From contig CAYXGZ010000048.1 in the NCBI GenBank assembly GCA_964464755.1, positions 1 through 25,588 of the forward strand: 25,588 nt of DNA, written 5' to 3'. Numbering within the stretch: the stretch's first letter is position 1; the number at the start of each line of letters is the position of its first letter. Below the pieces are notes generated by a model. The model was not told the origin of the DNA, did not search any database, and saw only the letters and a program-made list of their open reading frames with translations. The translations under genes and the position numbers were made by a program. Positions 8,563-16,671 of the stretch are shown piece after piece. The DNA is from CAYXGZ01 sp964464755 (GTDB lineage Bacteria > Planctomycetota > MHYJ01 > JACPRB01).

Positions 8563-10128
8563 CTACCTTCGGACGGTGACCCCGGTCTCCCGGTGCGCCA
8601 GCACGACGGTCCGGTCCATCGCCGGGGACGGCAGTTCCGCCTCGATCCTCCAGCGACCCCGCAGCCCGGGGAGCCGGTGCCTGCGGACGAGGATCCAGTC
8701 GGGCAGCGCCCCGGCGGGATCCGCGCGACCGAGGGCGCGGGGCCAGTAGAAGTCGACCCCGTAGCCCTCGAGGGGCTGGACGGCGGCGACGGGCTGGGAG
8801 CCGGGCACGAGGGCGGCGGCCCGGGCGACGAAAGGCCGGACCCGGTCGTAGGCCGTCCGTTCGCCCGAGACGAGCGAGACCTGGAGGACCGCGACGAGGA
8901 GCGGGACGAGCGCGAACGCCGGGGCCGAGGGGCGGACCGTCCACTGGACCAGGCCCGCCAGCAGGAGCAGGACGCCCGCGACCCGGGCCGGGCCGGCGTG
9001 CGCCTCGAGCAACGGGACGGCGCCCGACGCCAGGACCGCCCCGGCCAGCAGCGCCATCGCGCCGGAGATCCGGAGGCCGATCCCCGCCCAGCGCTCCCCG
9101 GGGATCGCGAGGGCGCGGTCCGCGGCGACGGCGAGGCCGGCGAGCAGGGCCGGCTGCAGCGGGAGCAGGTAGTAGAAACGCTTGTTGGAAGCGGCGAGGA
9201 AGATCGCGAACCCGAGCGCGCAGAACGTCCAGGCAGGGAGCAGGGGATCGCTCGTCCCCTTGCGCCAGCCGTGGCGCAGGGCCGGCAGGAGCGCCGGGAG
9301 CACCAGGGCGAGGAGGGCCGCCTGGCGGATCCAGTAGAACCCGAAGGACTTCACGTGCGAGCCCGCGATGCCGCGCGGGGCGCCGAGCGCCATGTAGACG
9401 TTCTCGCCGAGCACCGCCGTCTCGAGGAACTCGCCCCGGCCCGCGACGAGGGCGGGGACGTACCACGCCAGGGGGATCCCCAGGGCCAGCGTTCCGGCGA
9501 GGAGCAGCGGCCGGCCCGGGAGCGTCGAGGCCCTCCAGATGCGGCCGCGGGTCTCGACGAGGTGCCAGCCCGCGAGGCCCGCCGCGGGGAGCGCGAGCCC
9601 GAGCGGGCCCTTGGTCAGCACCGCGAGCCCGGCGCAGGCCCCGGCCCCGGCCAACGCGGGCGTCCAGCGGATCCGTCCGGCCCGCGCCCCGACGAGCAGC
9701 GCCAGCCCGATCGTCAGGAAGCAGGTGAAGGTCATGTCCACCATGGCCATCCGCGACCAGGAGACGAAGAGGACGTTGCCGGCGAGGAAGACCTGCGCCA
9801 TCCAGCCGGCCCGCGGCGATCCGGCCCAGGCGGCGATGAAGTACACGGCGACCAGCGTGCCGAAGGCGGCGAGCAGCGAGGGGAGCCGAAGGCCCCACTC
9901 GCCGACGCCCAGGAGGGAGCACGAGCCGGCGGCCGCGGCGTAGTACGCGGGCGGCTTCTCGACCAGGTACCCGTCCGGAGTCCGCGGCAGCAGCCAGTGA
10001 CCGCCCCGGAGCATGTCCTGCACCAGGGTCCCCGAGCGGCACTCGTCGGTGCTGCTGAGCTCGTGGTCCGCCGCGCGGAACGAGAGCAGGGCCGCCAGGA
10101 GGGCCGCGGGGATCACGGCGGACTTCAT
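8563..10128 (-). CDS. GT39/ArnT-like polytopic glycosyltransferase (second copy)
   Basis: An inner-membrane transferase of the ArnT / protein-mannosyltransferase superfamily, which uses a polyprenyl-phosphate sugar donor. From the ATG at 10128 the product is 521 aa. The first hydrophobic helix is immediate (MKSAVIPAALLAALLSF), followed by the periplasmic loop acidic motif STDECRSG and by VEKPPAYYA, which matches the EKP motif of E. coli ArnT. At least ten further hydrophobic segments follow, then a soluble C-terminal tail. Longer starts exist (ATG 10176 or TTG 10188), but they add only a Pro-rich stretch before the first helix, so I prefer 10128. It is divergent from the arn operon and followed after 10 nt by the dual-kinase gene. 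The acceptor may be lipid A or another envelope molecule. Confidence 0.88.
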   Translation of the reverse strand: MKSAVIPAALLAALLSFRAADHELSSTDECRSGTLVQDMLRGGHWLLPRTPDGYLVEKPPAYYAAAAGSCSLLGVGEWGLRLPSLLAAFGTLVAVYFIAAWAGSPRAGWMAQVFLAGNVLFVSWSRMAMVDMTFTCFLTIGLALLVGARAGRIRWTPALAGAGACAGLAVLTKGPLGLALPAAGLAGWHLVETRGRIWRASTLPGRPLLLAGTLALGIPLAWYVPALVAGRGEFLETAVLGENVYMALGAPRGIAGSHVKSFGFYWIRQAALLALVLPALLPALRHGWRKGTSDPLLPAWTFCALGFAIFLAASNKRFYYLLPLQPALLAGLAVAADRALAIPGERWAGIGLRISGAMALLAGAVLASGAVPLLEAHAGPARVAGVLLLLAGLVQWTVRPSAPAFALVPLLVAVLQVSLVSGERTAYDRVRPFVARAAALVPGSQPVAAVQPLEGYGVDFYWPRALGRADPAGALPDWILVRRHRLPGLRGRWRIEAELPSPAMDRTVVLAHRETGVTVRR

Positions 10129-10263
10129 CCGGTCGAGCGTAGCGGGAGCGACCTGAGGCGGCGGTGAGAGGTCCATTAGTTCCGCCAAAGCGCCGATCGG
10201 CCGACCCTAAGTACGAACTAATCTCCGACTAACACGAGCCTTAGGGCGCCCCGCCTAGGCTCC
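10129..10263. promoter_or_regulatory. Divergent control region between the second GT39 gene and the arn operon
   Basis: This 135-nt stretch has no gene, and its second half is clearly more A/T-rich than its surroundings. It holds two perfect spaced inverted repeats: ATTAGTTC (10175-10182) with GAACTAAT (10215-10222), and CCCTAAG (10205-10211) with CTTAGGG (10240-10246), plus an 8-bp palindrome GCCTAGGC (10253-10260) four nt before the arnT-like ATG. These could be operators for a regulator serving both directions. I see no clear -35/-10 pair. The assignment is from position and symmetry only. Confidence 0.4.
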
Positions 10264-11835
10264 ATGCATCCGATGCTGTCACCCGAGTCGCGCGGCCGGA
10301 TGTCGTTCGGGTCCGGCCTGGGGATCCTCGTGGTCCTCCAGGCCCTCGCGGTGCTCCCGTTCCTCGGGGCGGCCCCGCTCTCGGAGGTCGACGAGGCCCG
10401 GATCGCGCAGATCTCCCGCGAGATGGCCGAGTCCGGCGACTGGATCGTGCCCCGGCTCGGGGGCGAGCCCTACGCGTGCTACCCGCCCCTCGCCTACTGG
10501 CTCATGGCGGGCTCGGGGATCGTGTTCGGCTTCGGCGAGTTCGCGATGCGCCTCCCCTCCGCGCTGGCGGGGCTGGCGCTGACGGCGCTGGCGGGCCGGG
10601 TCGGCCGGCGCCTCGCCGGGGACGGCGCGGGGCTCGCCGCCGCCGCGGTGCTCGCGACGATGCACGCCTTCGTGCTCCAGCAGGCCTCCTGCCGTGCGGA
10701 CGTCCTCGTGGCGCTCGGCGCGGTCGGGGCCTTCGAGCGCTTCCTCGCGGTCGCCGGCGGCGCGGGCGCGAAGGGCTGGCTGCCGTTCCCGCTCTGGCTG
10801 GCCCTCGGCGTCCTCGCGAAGGGTCCCATCGCGGGGGTCGTCTGCGGGATGGGGATCGCCGCGTGGCTGCTCGTGGAGCGGCGCTGGCGGGTGCTGCTCG
10901 ACCTGAAGCCCGCGCTCACCGTCCCCCTGTTCCTCGCCGCGACGGTCCCCTGGTACCTGCTCGCGGGGAGCCGCGCGGGCGCGGAGTTCCTGAGGACGAA
11001 CCTGCTGCTCGAGAACTTCGCCGCGTTCACGACGGGCCACGAGCAGGCGCAGCCCGCGTGGTTCTACCTGCGGACCGCGCCGCAGCGCCTCGTGCCCTGG
11101 CTCCTCCTGCTGCCCGCCGCCTGGGCCTGGAAGGGGGAGAGGGGCTTCCGCACCGCCCTGCTCTGGGCGGCCGGGGTCTTCCTCTTCCTCAGCGTCTCCT
11201 CCGCCAAGCGCGTCAACTACCTGACCTTCGTCTACCCGGCGTTCGCGACGGCGGTGGGGATCGGCCTCGCCGCGACGCTGCGCGCCGAGCCGCGACGGAT
11301 CTCCCGCGGCATCGCGATCGTGGCCGGGCTGGCGGCGGCCGCCGGCCTGGCGATCGGGATCCTGGGGGCCGCGGGCCGGGGGTCGTCGTCCCTCCGGGCC
11401 GCGTATCCGGCGGCCCCGATCCTCCTCCTGGCGGCCGCGGCGGTCCTGGCCGTCGTGCTCCGCGCGAAGGGGCCGCTCGCGGCGACCGTCTCCCTCGGGG
11501 CCGCGGTCCTGCTCCTGATCGGCGCCTACCACGGGACGCGCGGCCTGCGCCTCGAGGAATCGACGCGCCAGGCCCTGGCCTTCTGCACGCGCGTCGAGAC
11601 CTCGCTGCCGCCGCGCGAGCCGGTGTCCCTGATCGGACCCGAGCTGCCCGAGGGCTTCCACCTCTTCTACTGCCGGCGCCCGGTGCTCCGCCGCTCGACC
11701 CCGGGGCCGGGGTACTACCTCGGCAACGAGGCCCAGAAGTCCCGCCTCGTGGACTCGACCCCGGGCGCCCTCGTGCTCGACGCGGTCCCCGACGACCGGG
11801 GCCACCGCACCTACCTCATCCGGGTGAACCCATGA
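10264..11835 (+). CDS. arnT: ArnT-like undecaprenyl-phosphate aminoarabinose transferase (GT39/GT83 type)
   Basis: First gene of the arn operon; 523 aa, about 12 hydrophobic segments. By family it moves L-Ara4N from undecaprenyl phosphate to lipid A at the periplasmic face of the inner membrane. After the first TM (about 18-36) the loop reads EVDEARIAQISREMAESGDW (41-60), very close to the E. coli ArnT pattern DETRYAEISREM...SGDWIVP. In place of the EKP motif that follows in ArnT the sequence is ACYPPLAYW, so the Lys associated with lipid-phosphate binding is missing here, while the divergent copy keeps it. The stop overlaps the arnB ATG (ATGA, 11832-11835). Further in-frame ATGs at 10273 and 10300 are possible starts. 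Operon context makes the Ara4N role likely, with the active-site difference as a caveat. Confidence 0.85.
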   Translation: MHPMLSPESRGRMSFGSGLGILVVLQALAVLPFLGAAPLSEVDEARIAQISREMAESGDWIVPRLGGEPYACYPPLAYWLMAGSGIVFGFGEFAMRLPSALAGLALTALAGRVGRRLAGDGAGLAAAAVLATMHAFVLQQASCRADVLVALGAVGAFERFLAVAGGAGAKGWLPFPLWLALGVLAKGPIAGVVCGMGIAAWLLVERRWRVLLDLKPALTVPLFLAATVPWYLLAGSRAGAEFLRTNLLLENFAAFTTGHEQAQPAWFYLRTAPQRLVPWLLLLPAAWAWKGERGFRTALLWAAGVFLFLSVSSAKRVNYLTFVYPAFATAVGIGLAATLRAEPRRISRGIAIVAGLAAAAGLAIGILGAAGRGSSSLRAAYPAAPILLLAAAAVLAVVLRAKGPLAATVSLGAAVLLLIGAYHGTRGLRLEESTRQALAFCTRVETSLPPREPVSLIGPELPEGFHLFYCRRPVLRRSTPGPGYYLGNEAQKSRLVDSTPGALVLDAVPDDRGHRTYLIRVNP

Positions 11836-12974
11836 CCGCCGCGCGCCGCGAGACCTTCCTGCCGTTCTCCCGCCCCTCCATCGGCGAGGAGGAGATCCGC
11901 GAGGTCGTGGACTGCCTCCGCTCGGGCTGGATCACGACGGGCCCGCGGACCCAGCAGTTCGAGAAGGATTTCGCCGCCTACGTCGGGGCGAAGCACGCGC
12001 TGGCGCTGTCCTCCGGGACCGCCGCCCTGCACTGCGCGTACTGGGCGCTGGACCTGCGGCCGGGCGACGAGATCATCTGCCCGTCGCTGACCTGGCCGGC
12101 GACCGCGAGCATGGCCGCGGTGCTCGGGGCCCGGCCGGTGTTCGCCGACGTGGACCCCCGCACCCTGCAGATCGACCCGGCGGAAGTCCGTCGGCTCGCG
12201 GGCCCCCGCACCCGGGCCGTCGTGCCCGTCCATTTCGCGGGGGCGCCGGTGGACCTCGACGCGATCCGCGACGCGGCCGCGGGGCGCTTCCCGATCATCG
12301 AGGACGGCGCCCACGCCGTCGGCACGGAATACCGGGGCCGGCGCGTCGGCTCCTCGGGCCACGTCGCCATCTTCAGCTTCCACCCGATCAAGGACATCAC
12401 GACGGGCGAGGGCGGGATGCTGACGACGGACGACGACGCCCTGGCCGCCCGGATCCGGCTCTTCAAGTTCCACGGCATCGACCGCGACGCGTGGAAGGCC
12501 TACGGCGCCGGCTCGGCCGCCCGCTACGACACGGTGCTCCCGGGCTTCAAGTACAACCTGACGGACCTCGCGAGCTCGCTGGGGATCCACCAGCTGAGGC
12601 GGCTCGACGGCTTCATCGCGCGCCGCACGCAGCTCGCGGAGCGCTACCGCGCGGAGCTCCGGGGGATCCCGGGCCTCGAGCTGCCGGAGATCCCGGCCTA
12701 CCCGCACCGCCACGCCTGGCACCTGTTCCCGGTCCTCGTGGAGGACCGGGACGCCTTCATGGGCGCGCTGCGCGAGGAGAACATCGGCAGCGGCCTCCAC
12801 TTCGAGGCCACGCACCTCGCCTCGTGCTACCGGAAGTCCTCCGGCCCGCTCCCGAACACCGAGCGCATCTGCGCCCGGATCGCCTCGCTCCCCCTGTTTC
12901 CCGGGATGAACGATGGAGATGTCGACGATGTCGTCGCGGCCGTCCGACGGGTCCTCGGGCGCCGTCCCCGCTGA
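11832..12974 (+). CDS. arnB: ArnB-like UDP-4-keto-pentose (UDP-L-Ara4O) aminotransferase
   Basis: PLP-dependent DegT/DnrJ/EryC1 aminotransferase of 380 aa. By family knowledge ArnB converts UDP-L-Ara4O to UDP-L-Ara4N with glutamate as amino donor, in the cytosol. The N-terminus LPFSRPSIGEEEIREV matches ArnB closely. Other marks are LSSGTAALH, the PLP Asp in IIEDGAHAVG, and the Schiff-base Lys in FHPIKDITTGEGG, which parallels FHAIKNIT..EGG of E. coli ArnB. The C-terminal half has the substrate-loop pattern PHRHAWHLFPV and SGLHFEATH. Length equals that of E. coli ArnB. It starts with ATG inside the arnT stop (ATGA overlap), and its last 62 nt overlap the arnC reading frame, so translation is coupled both ways. 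Confidence 0.95.
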   Translation: MTAARRETFLPFSRPSIGEEEIREVVDCLRSGWITTGPRTQQFEKDFAAYVGAKHALALSSGTAALHCAYWALDLRPGDEIICPSLTWPATASMAAVLGARPVFADVDPRTLQIDPAEVRRLAGPRTRAVVPVHFAGAPVDLDAIRDAAAGRFPIIEDGAHAVGTEYRGRRVGSSGHVAIFSFHPIKDITTGEGGMLTTDDDALAARIRLFKFHGIDRDAWKAYGAGSAARYDTVLPGFKYNLTDLASSLGIHQLRRLDGFIARRTQLAERYRAELRGIPGLELPEIPAYPHRHAWHLFPVLVEDRDAFMGALREENIGSGLHFEATHLASCYRKSSGPLPNTERICARIASLPLFPGMNDGDVDDVVAAVRRVLGRRPR

Positions 12975-13908
12975 GGGGGCCGCCCCGCGGGTGTCCGCGG
13001 TCGTCCCGGTCTTCAACGAGGAGGCCGGGCTGGCCGAGCTCCACGACCGCCTCTCGAGGGCCCTGCGGGGCTCGGGGCGGACCTGGGAGATCGTCTACGT
13101 CGACGACGGCAGCCGCGACCGCTCGCTGGAGCTCCTGGCCGGCTTCGCGGCCCGCGACCCCGGCGTCCGGGTCGTCGAGCTCACCCGCAACTACGGCCAG
13201 CACGCCGCGGTCTTCGCCGGGATGGCGCAGGCCCGGGGCGACGTGGTCGTCACGCTCGACGCGGACCTGCAGAACCCGCCCGAGGAGATCCCCAAGCTGC
13301 TGGCGAAGATCGACGAGGGCTTCGAGATCGTGGGCTCGCGGCGCCGCGGGCGGAAGGACCCGCTGTTCCGGCGGATCGCCTCCCGCGCCGTGAACCGGCT
13401 CGTCGGGCGGGGCATGACCGACTACGGGTGCATGCTTCGCGCGTACCGGCGCGGGGTCGTGGACCAGCTGGTCGCCTGCCGGGAGCTCTCGTCGTTCATC
13501 CCGGTCCTCGCCGGCCAGTTCGCGAAGCACGCGACGGAGATCGAGGTCGAGCACCACGCCCGGACGCGGGGCGAGTCCAAGTACGGCCTCGTGCAGCTGC
13601 TCAACCTGCAGTTCGACCTGATGACCGGGTTCTCGACGCTGCCCCTGCGCCTGATGACGGTGTTCGGCGGCCTCGTGGCGCTGGGGGCCTTCGCCCTGGC
13701 CGTGTTCATCGTCGTGAAGCGCCTGCTCCCCGGGGGCGACGCCTGGGGCCAGTTCGGCGTGTTCACGCTCTTCGCCGCGCTCTTCCTGATGACGGGCTTC
13801 CTCTTCGTCGCCCTCGGCGTGCTCGGCGAGTACATCGGCCGGATCTACTCCGAGGTGCGGCAGCGCCCGCGCTACGTGGTGCGGAAGATCCACGGGGGCG
13901 CGCCGTGA
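12913..13908 (+). CDS. arnC: ArnC-like undecaprenyl-phosphate Ara4FN transferase (GT2)
   Basis: Membrane-anchored GT2 enzyme of 331 aa that by family transfers 4-deoxy-4-formamido-L-arabinose from UDP to undecaprenyl phosphate on the cytosolic face. The GT2 core has VSAVVPVFNEE, VYVDDGSRD, RNYGQHAAVFAG and the LDADLQNPPEEIP metal/donor motif; GRGMTDYGCMLRAYRR and GESKYG are ArnC hallmarks. Two C-terminal TM helices (about 250-272 and 285-308) precede LGEYIGRIYSEVRQRPRY. The first 26 residues before the core are longer than in E. coli ArnC; ATGs at 12913, 12919 and 12928 are all possible, with GGAG at 12915-12918 best spaced for 12928. The GTG start of the next gene overlaps its stop (GTGA). 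Confidence 0.95.
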   Translation: MEMSTMSSRPSDGSSGAVPAEGAAPRVSAVVPVFNEEAGLAELHDRLSRALRGSGRTWEIVYVDDGSRDRSLELLAGFAARDPGVRVVELTRNYGQHAAVFAGMAQARGDVVVTLDADLQNPPEEIPKLLAKIDEGFEIVGSRRRGRKDPLFRRIASRAVNRLVGRGMTDYGCMLRAYRRGVVDQLVACRELSSFIPVLAGQFAKHATEIEVEHHARTRGESKYGLVQLLNLQFDLMTGFSTLPLRLMTVFGGLVALGAFALAVFIVVKRLLPGGDAWGQFGVFTLFAALFLMTGFLFVALGVLGEYIGRIYSEVRQRPRYVVRKIHGGAP

Positions 13909-14795
13909 ACCACGTCGTCTTCGGCTACGGGGAGATGGGCCGGGCCGGTCTCGAGTTCCTGCTCGGCGCCGGCGAGCGGGTGGCGGCCGTCGTGACGCAC
14001 CGCGACGACCCCGGGGAGCGGCGCTGGTTCCGCTCGCTGGAGGAGCTGGCCCGGGAGCGGGGGCTGCCCGTCCACCACGGCGAGGACCTGGAGCCGGACG
14101 CGCTGCGGGACCTCCTGCGCTCGCTGGCCCCGGTGCGGGTCCTCTCCTTCTACTACCGCTCGATGATCCCGATGCGCGCTCTCCGGGAGGCGCGCGAGGC
14201 GCTGAACCTGCACGGTTCCCTGCTGCCCCGGCTCCGGGGCCGGGCGCCGACGAACTGGGCGCTGGTCGAGGGCGAGGAACGGACCGGCGTGACCTTGCAC
14301 CACATGGTCAAGGAGCCCGACGCGGGCGACATCGTCGCGCAGCGGGGCTTCGACATCGGACCGAGGGACACGGCGCTCGACCTGTTCCGGCGCCAGGTGG
14401 CCGAGGCCGGGATCCTGCTCGCGGAGACCTGGCCGCGGATCCGGGAGGGGACGGCCCCTCGGATCCCCCAGGACCCGGCGCTGGCCACGTACCGGGGTCG
14501 GCGGCGGCCCGAGGACGGGCGCATCGACTGGAGCTGGCCGACGCGGCGGATCGACGGCCTGGTGCGGGCCGTGACCGAGCCGTTCCCGGGCGCCTTCACG
14601 GCGCTCGCGGGCCGGCGGCTGATGGTCTGGGCCGGGGAGCCCGCCGACGGCCGCGGCGTGCCGGGCACGGTCCTGGCCCCCGGCCTCGTCGCGACGGGCG
14701 ACGGGGCCTACCGGTTGGAGCGGGCGGAGTTCCACGACAAACCCGGGATCGCGGCGGCGGTGCCGCCCGGATCCCGACTGGAGGTAGTCCCATGA
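13905..14795 (+). CDS. arnA: UDP-L-Ara4N formyltransferase (stand-alone ArnA N-terminal half)
   Basis: Cytosolic N10-formyltetrahydrofolate-dependent formyltransferase of 296 aa, equivalent to residues 1-304 of E. coli ArnA; it would make UDP-L-Ara4FN. It begins with GTG overlapping the arnC stop (GTGA). The fold signature NLHGSLLPRLRGRAPTNWAL carries N101 and H103, and PDAGDIV carries D139, nearly the same numbers as the E. coli triad N102/H104/D140. A C-terminal OB-like domain (about 200-296) includes the RPEDGRIDWSWPTRRID pattern typical of ArnA and methionyl-tRNA formyltransferases. In enterobacteria this domain is fused to the decarboxylase; here it ends in a clean stop that overlaps the ATG of the decarboxylase gene (ATGA, 14792-14795). 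Confidence 0.94.
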   Translation: MNHVVFGYGEMGRAGLEFLLGAGERVAAVVTHRDDPGERRWFRSLEELARERGLPVHHGEDLEPDALRDLLRSLAPVRVLSFYYRSMIPMRALREAREALNLHGSLLPRLRGRAPTNWALVEGEERTGVTLHHMVKEPDAGDIVAQRGFDIGPRDTALDLFRRQVAEAGILLAETWPRIREGTAPRIPQDPALATYRGRRRPEDGRIDWSWPTRRIDGLVRAVTEPFPGAFTALAGRRLMVWAGEPADGRGVPGTVLAPGLVATGDGAYRLERAEFHDKPGIAAAVPPGSRLEVVP

Positions 14796-15802
14796 AGGTC
14801 CTCATCACCGGCGGCGGCGGGTTCATCGGTTCGCACCTCGCGGAGCAGCACCTGCGGCGGGGCGACGAGGTCTGGGCGCTGGACACGGCGATGAACCTCA
14901 AGGTCCGGCACCTGCTGCCGGACCCGCGGTTCCACTACGTGAAGGCGTCGGTGCTGGATGCCGAGGCGGTCGAGGCCTTCGTCCTGCGCTGCGACCTCGT
15001 CTACCACATGGCCGCGGTGGTGGGGGTCGAGCACTACGTCGACGACCCCTTCAACGTGCTCAACGTGAACATCCTCGGGTCGCTGAACCTCCTCCGGCTC
15101 GCCCACCGGCACGGCAAGCGGCTGCTGCTCGCCTCGACCAGCGAGGTCTACGGCCGCAACCCCCGCGTCCCGTGGAAGGAGGAGGACGACCGGGTCCTCG
15201 GCGCCACCACGACGGACCGCTGGTGCTACTCGACGTCGAAGGCGGCCGCCGAGCACTACGCCTGGGCCTACCGGCGCATGGGCCTCGACGTCAGCGTCGT
15301 GCGCTACTTCAACGTGTTCGGCCCCCGGCTCGACAAGATCGACGTCGGGCGGGTCATCACGATCTTCATGGGGCAGATCCTCCGCGGCGCTCCCCTCACC
15401 GTGATCGGCGACGGGCTGCAGACCCGCTGCTTCACGTACATCGACGACGCGGTCCGCGGCACCATGGCCGCCGCGCTGAAGCCCGAGGCCCTCGGGGGCG
15501 TCTTCAACATCGGCGACGACCGCGAGACGACGATCCTCGAGCTCGCGCAGACGATGCTCCGCGTCGTGGGCCGCGACCCGATCAAGGACCTGCGCTACGT
15601 CCGCCAGGAGGAGATCTACGGGTCGAGCTACGAGGACATCCCCCGGCGCGTCCCGGACATCACGCGCATGAAGACGATCCTCGGCGTGACGCCGGCGACG
15701 ACGCTCGCCGACGGCGTGCGGAGGACGATCGAGTGGTTCCGACACGAAAGCGAGGCGAAGCCGTCGCTGACCTCCTCGTCGCTGGAGGTGGCGAGGAAGT
15801 GA
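14792..15802 (+). CDS. arnA: UDP-glucuronate decarboxylase (stand-alone ArnA C-terminal half)
   Basis: NAD-dependent short-chain/extended epimerase-fold enzyme of 336 aa, equivalent to ArnA residues about 315-660. By family it oxidises and decarboxylates UDP-glucuronate to UDP-L-Ara4O, the substrate of ArnB. Visible are the Rossmann motif TGGGGFIGS (6-14), catalytic Y146 and K150 in YSTSK, S117/E118 in STSEVYG (matching ArnA S433/E434), the PRLD segment, RCFTYIDDA, and the late YEDIPRRVPDI segment whose Arg aligns with ArnA R619, a residue needed for decarboxylation. This set favours decarboxylase over a plain 4-epimerase. It starts with ATG inside the formyltransferase stop and its stop overlaps the GTG of the ArnD gene. 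Confidence 0.93.
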   Translation: MKVLITGGGGFIGSHLAEQHLRRGDEVWALDTAMNLKVRHLLPDPRFHYVKASVLDAEAVEAFVLRCDLVYHMAAVVGVEHYVDDPFNVLNVNILGSLNLLRLAHRHGKRLLLASTSEVYGRNPRVPWKEEDDRVLGATTTDRWCYSTSKAAAEHYAWAYRRMGLDVSVVRYFNVFGPRLDKIDVGRVITIFMGQILRGAPLTVIGDGLQTRCFTYIDDAVRGTMAAALKPEALGGVFNIGDDRETTILELAQTMLRVVGRDPIKDLRYVRQEEIYGSSYEDIPRRVPDITRMKTILGVTPATTLADGVRRTIEWFRHESEAKPSLTSSSLEVARK

Positions 15803-16671
15803 CGCCGCTGCGCCTGCGCATCGACGTCTGCACGCGCCGGGGCCTCTCGGAGGGCGTGCCGAGGCTGCTCGCGCTGCTGCGGGACCTGCGGATCCGCGCC
15901 ACGTTCCTCGTGACGATGGGGCCGGACGCGTCCGGCCTGGCGCTGCTCCGCCTGCTGCGGCCGTCGTTCGCGTGGAAGATGCTCCGGAGCCGGGCCGTCG
16001 CGTCGTACGGATGGCGGGCCGCCTTCCAGGGGACGCTGCTGCCCGCGCCGGCGGTGGGGTCGGGCTCGCCCGGGCTGATCCGCCGCGTGCTCGGGGAGGG
16101 CCACGACGCCGGACCGCACGGCTGGGACCACCGCCGCTGGCAGGACGGCCTCCCGGGCTTCCCCCGGCGCCGGCTCGAGGACGAATTCGGCCGGATGATG
16201 GACGCCTGGCGCTCCGCCGCGTCGGCCGCGCCCGCCGGCTTCGGCGCCCCCGCGTGGATGGCCACGCCGGACCTCCTCGACCTCGAGGCCGCGGCCGGGC
16301 TCCGCTACGCCGCCGACTCGCGCGGTCCCGCCCCCTTCCTGCCGACGATGGGCGGCCGCGAGTTCCCGGTCCCGCAGCTGCCCGTGTCGCTGCCGACGCT
16401 CGACGAGATCCTCACGTGGGTGCGCCGCGACGGGGTCGTCGCCGACCTGAGGGCCCGGGCCGCGGAGCAGCCGGAGTACTGCTGCTACGCCGCGCACGCC
16501 GAGATGGAGGGCGGTCCGTTCCTCGCCGAGTTCCGGAGCTTCCTCGAGGGCCTCGACCGGCCGGTCGAGCCGCTGTCCACGCTGCCGCTCGCCGGGCTGC
16601 CCCGGGCCGTCCTCGCCCCGGGGCGGGTCCGCGGCCGCACGACCGACGTCTCCCTCCGGGCGGGCGCGTGA
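15799..16671 (+). CDS. arnD: ArnD-like undecaprenyl-phosphate-Ara4FN deformylase, with Cys at a metal-ligand position
   Basis: NodB/polysaccharide-deacetylase-fold protein of 290 aa (E. coli ArnD: 296). By family it removes the formyl group from undecaprenyl-phosphate Ara4FN at the inner membrane. Long ArnD-specific stretches are present: RRGLSEGVPRLL, FAWKMLRSRAVASYGW, HGWDHRRWQ (H107 and H111), AADSRGPAPF, PVSLPTLDEIL and AAHAEMEGG. The start is GTG overlapping the previous stop (GTGA). The N-terminal active-site motif reads RIDVCT, so D9 is kept but the Asp at 11 (IDVDT in E. coli ArnD) is Cys, encoded by TGC at 15829-15831. Cys could still bind metal. The rest is intact, so I expect an active but perhaps altered enzyme. 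Confidence 0.93.
   Translation: MTPLRLRIDVCTRRGLSEGVPRLLALLRDLRIRATFLVTMGPDASGLALLRLLRPSFAWKMLRSRAVASYGWRAAFQGTLLPAPAVGSGSPGLIRRVLGEGHDAGPHGWDHRRWQDGLPGFPRRRLEDEFGRMMDAWRSAASAAPAGFGAPAWMATPDLLDLEAAAGLRYAADSRGPAPFLPTMGGREFPVPQLPVSLPTLDEILTWVRRDGVVADLRARAAEQPEYCCYAAHAEMEGGPFLAEFRSFLEGLDRPVEPLSTLPLAGLPRAVLAPGRVRGRTTDVSLRAGA

Noticed and set aside
5499..8579. A 1026-codon open frame antisense to the dual-kinase gene.
   Set aside because: It mirrors the real gene across its whole length, has repetitive low-complexity composition (Gly/Ala/Val/Glu/Arg) and no domain; very high GC at third positions removes stops in the opposite frame.
10129..10188. N-terminal extension of the second GT39 gene to the ATG at 10176 or the TTG at 10188.
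   Set aside because: The added residues are Pro-rich without family match, and ATG 10128 places the first membrane helix at the N-terminus as in ArnT; still possible.
10279..11805. A 508-codon frame antisense to the arnT-like gene.
   Set aside because: Composition is Gly/Arg/Glu/Ala-rich without hydrophobic segments or motifs; it is a GC-driven mirror of the real gene.
14792..14795. A possible frameshift error separating two halves of one ArnA gene.
   Set aside because: ATGA is the same junction used at 11832, and GTGA occurs at 13905, 15799 and 16668; both halves have complete domains, so a true two-gene arrangement is more likely. Read data could still overturn this.
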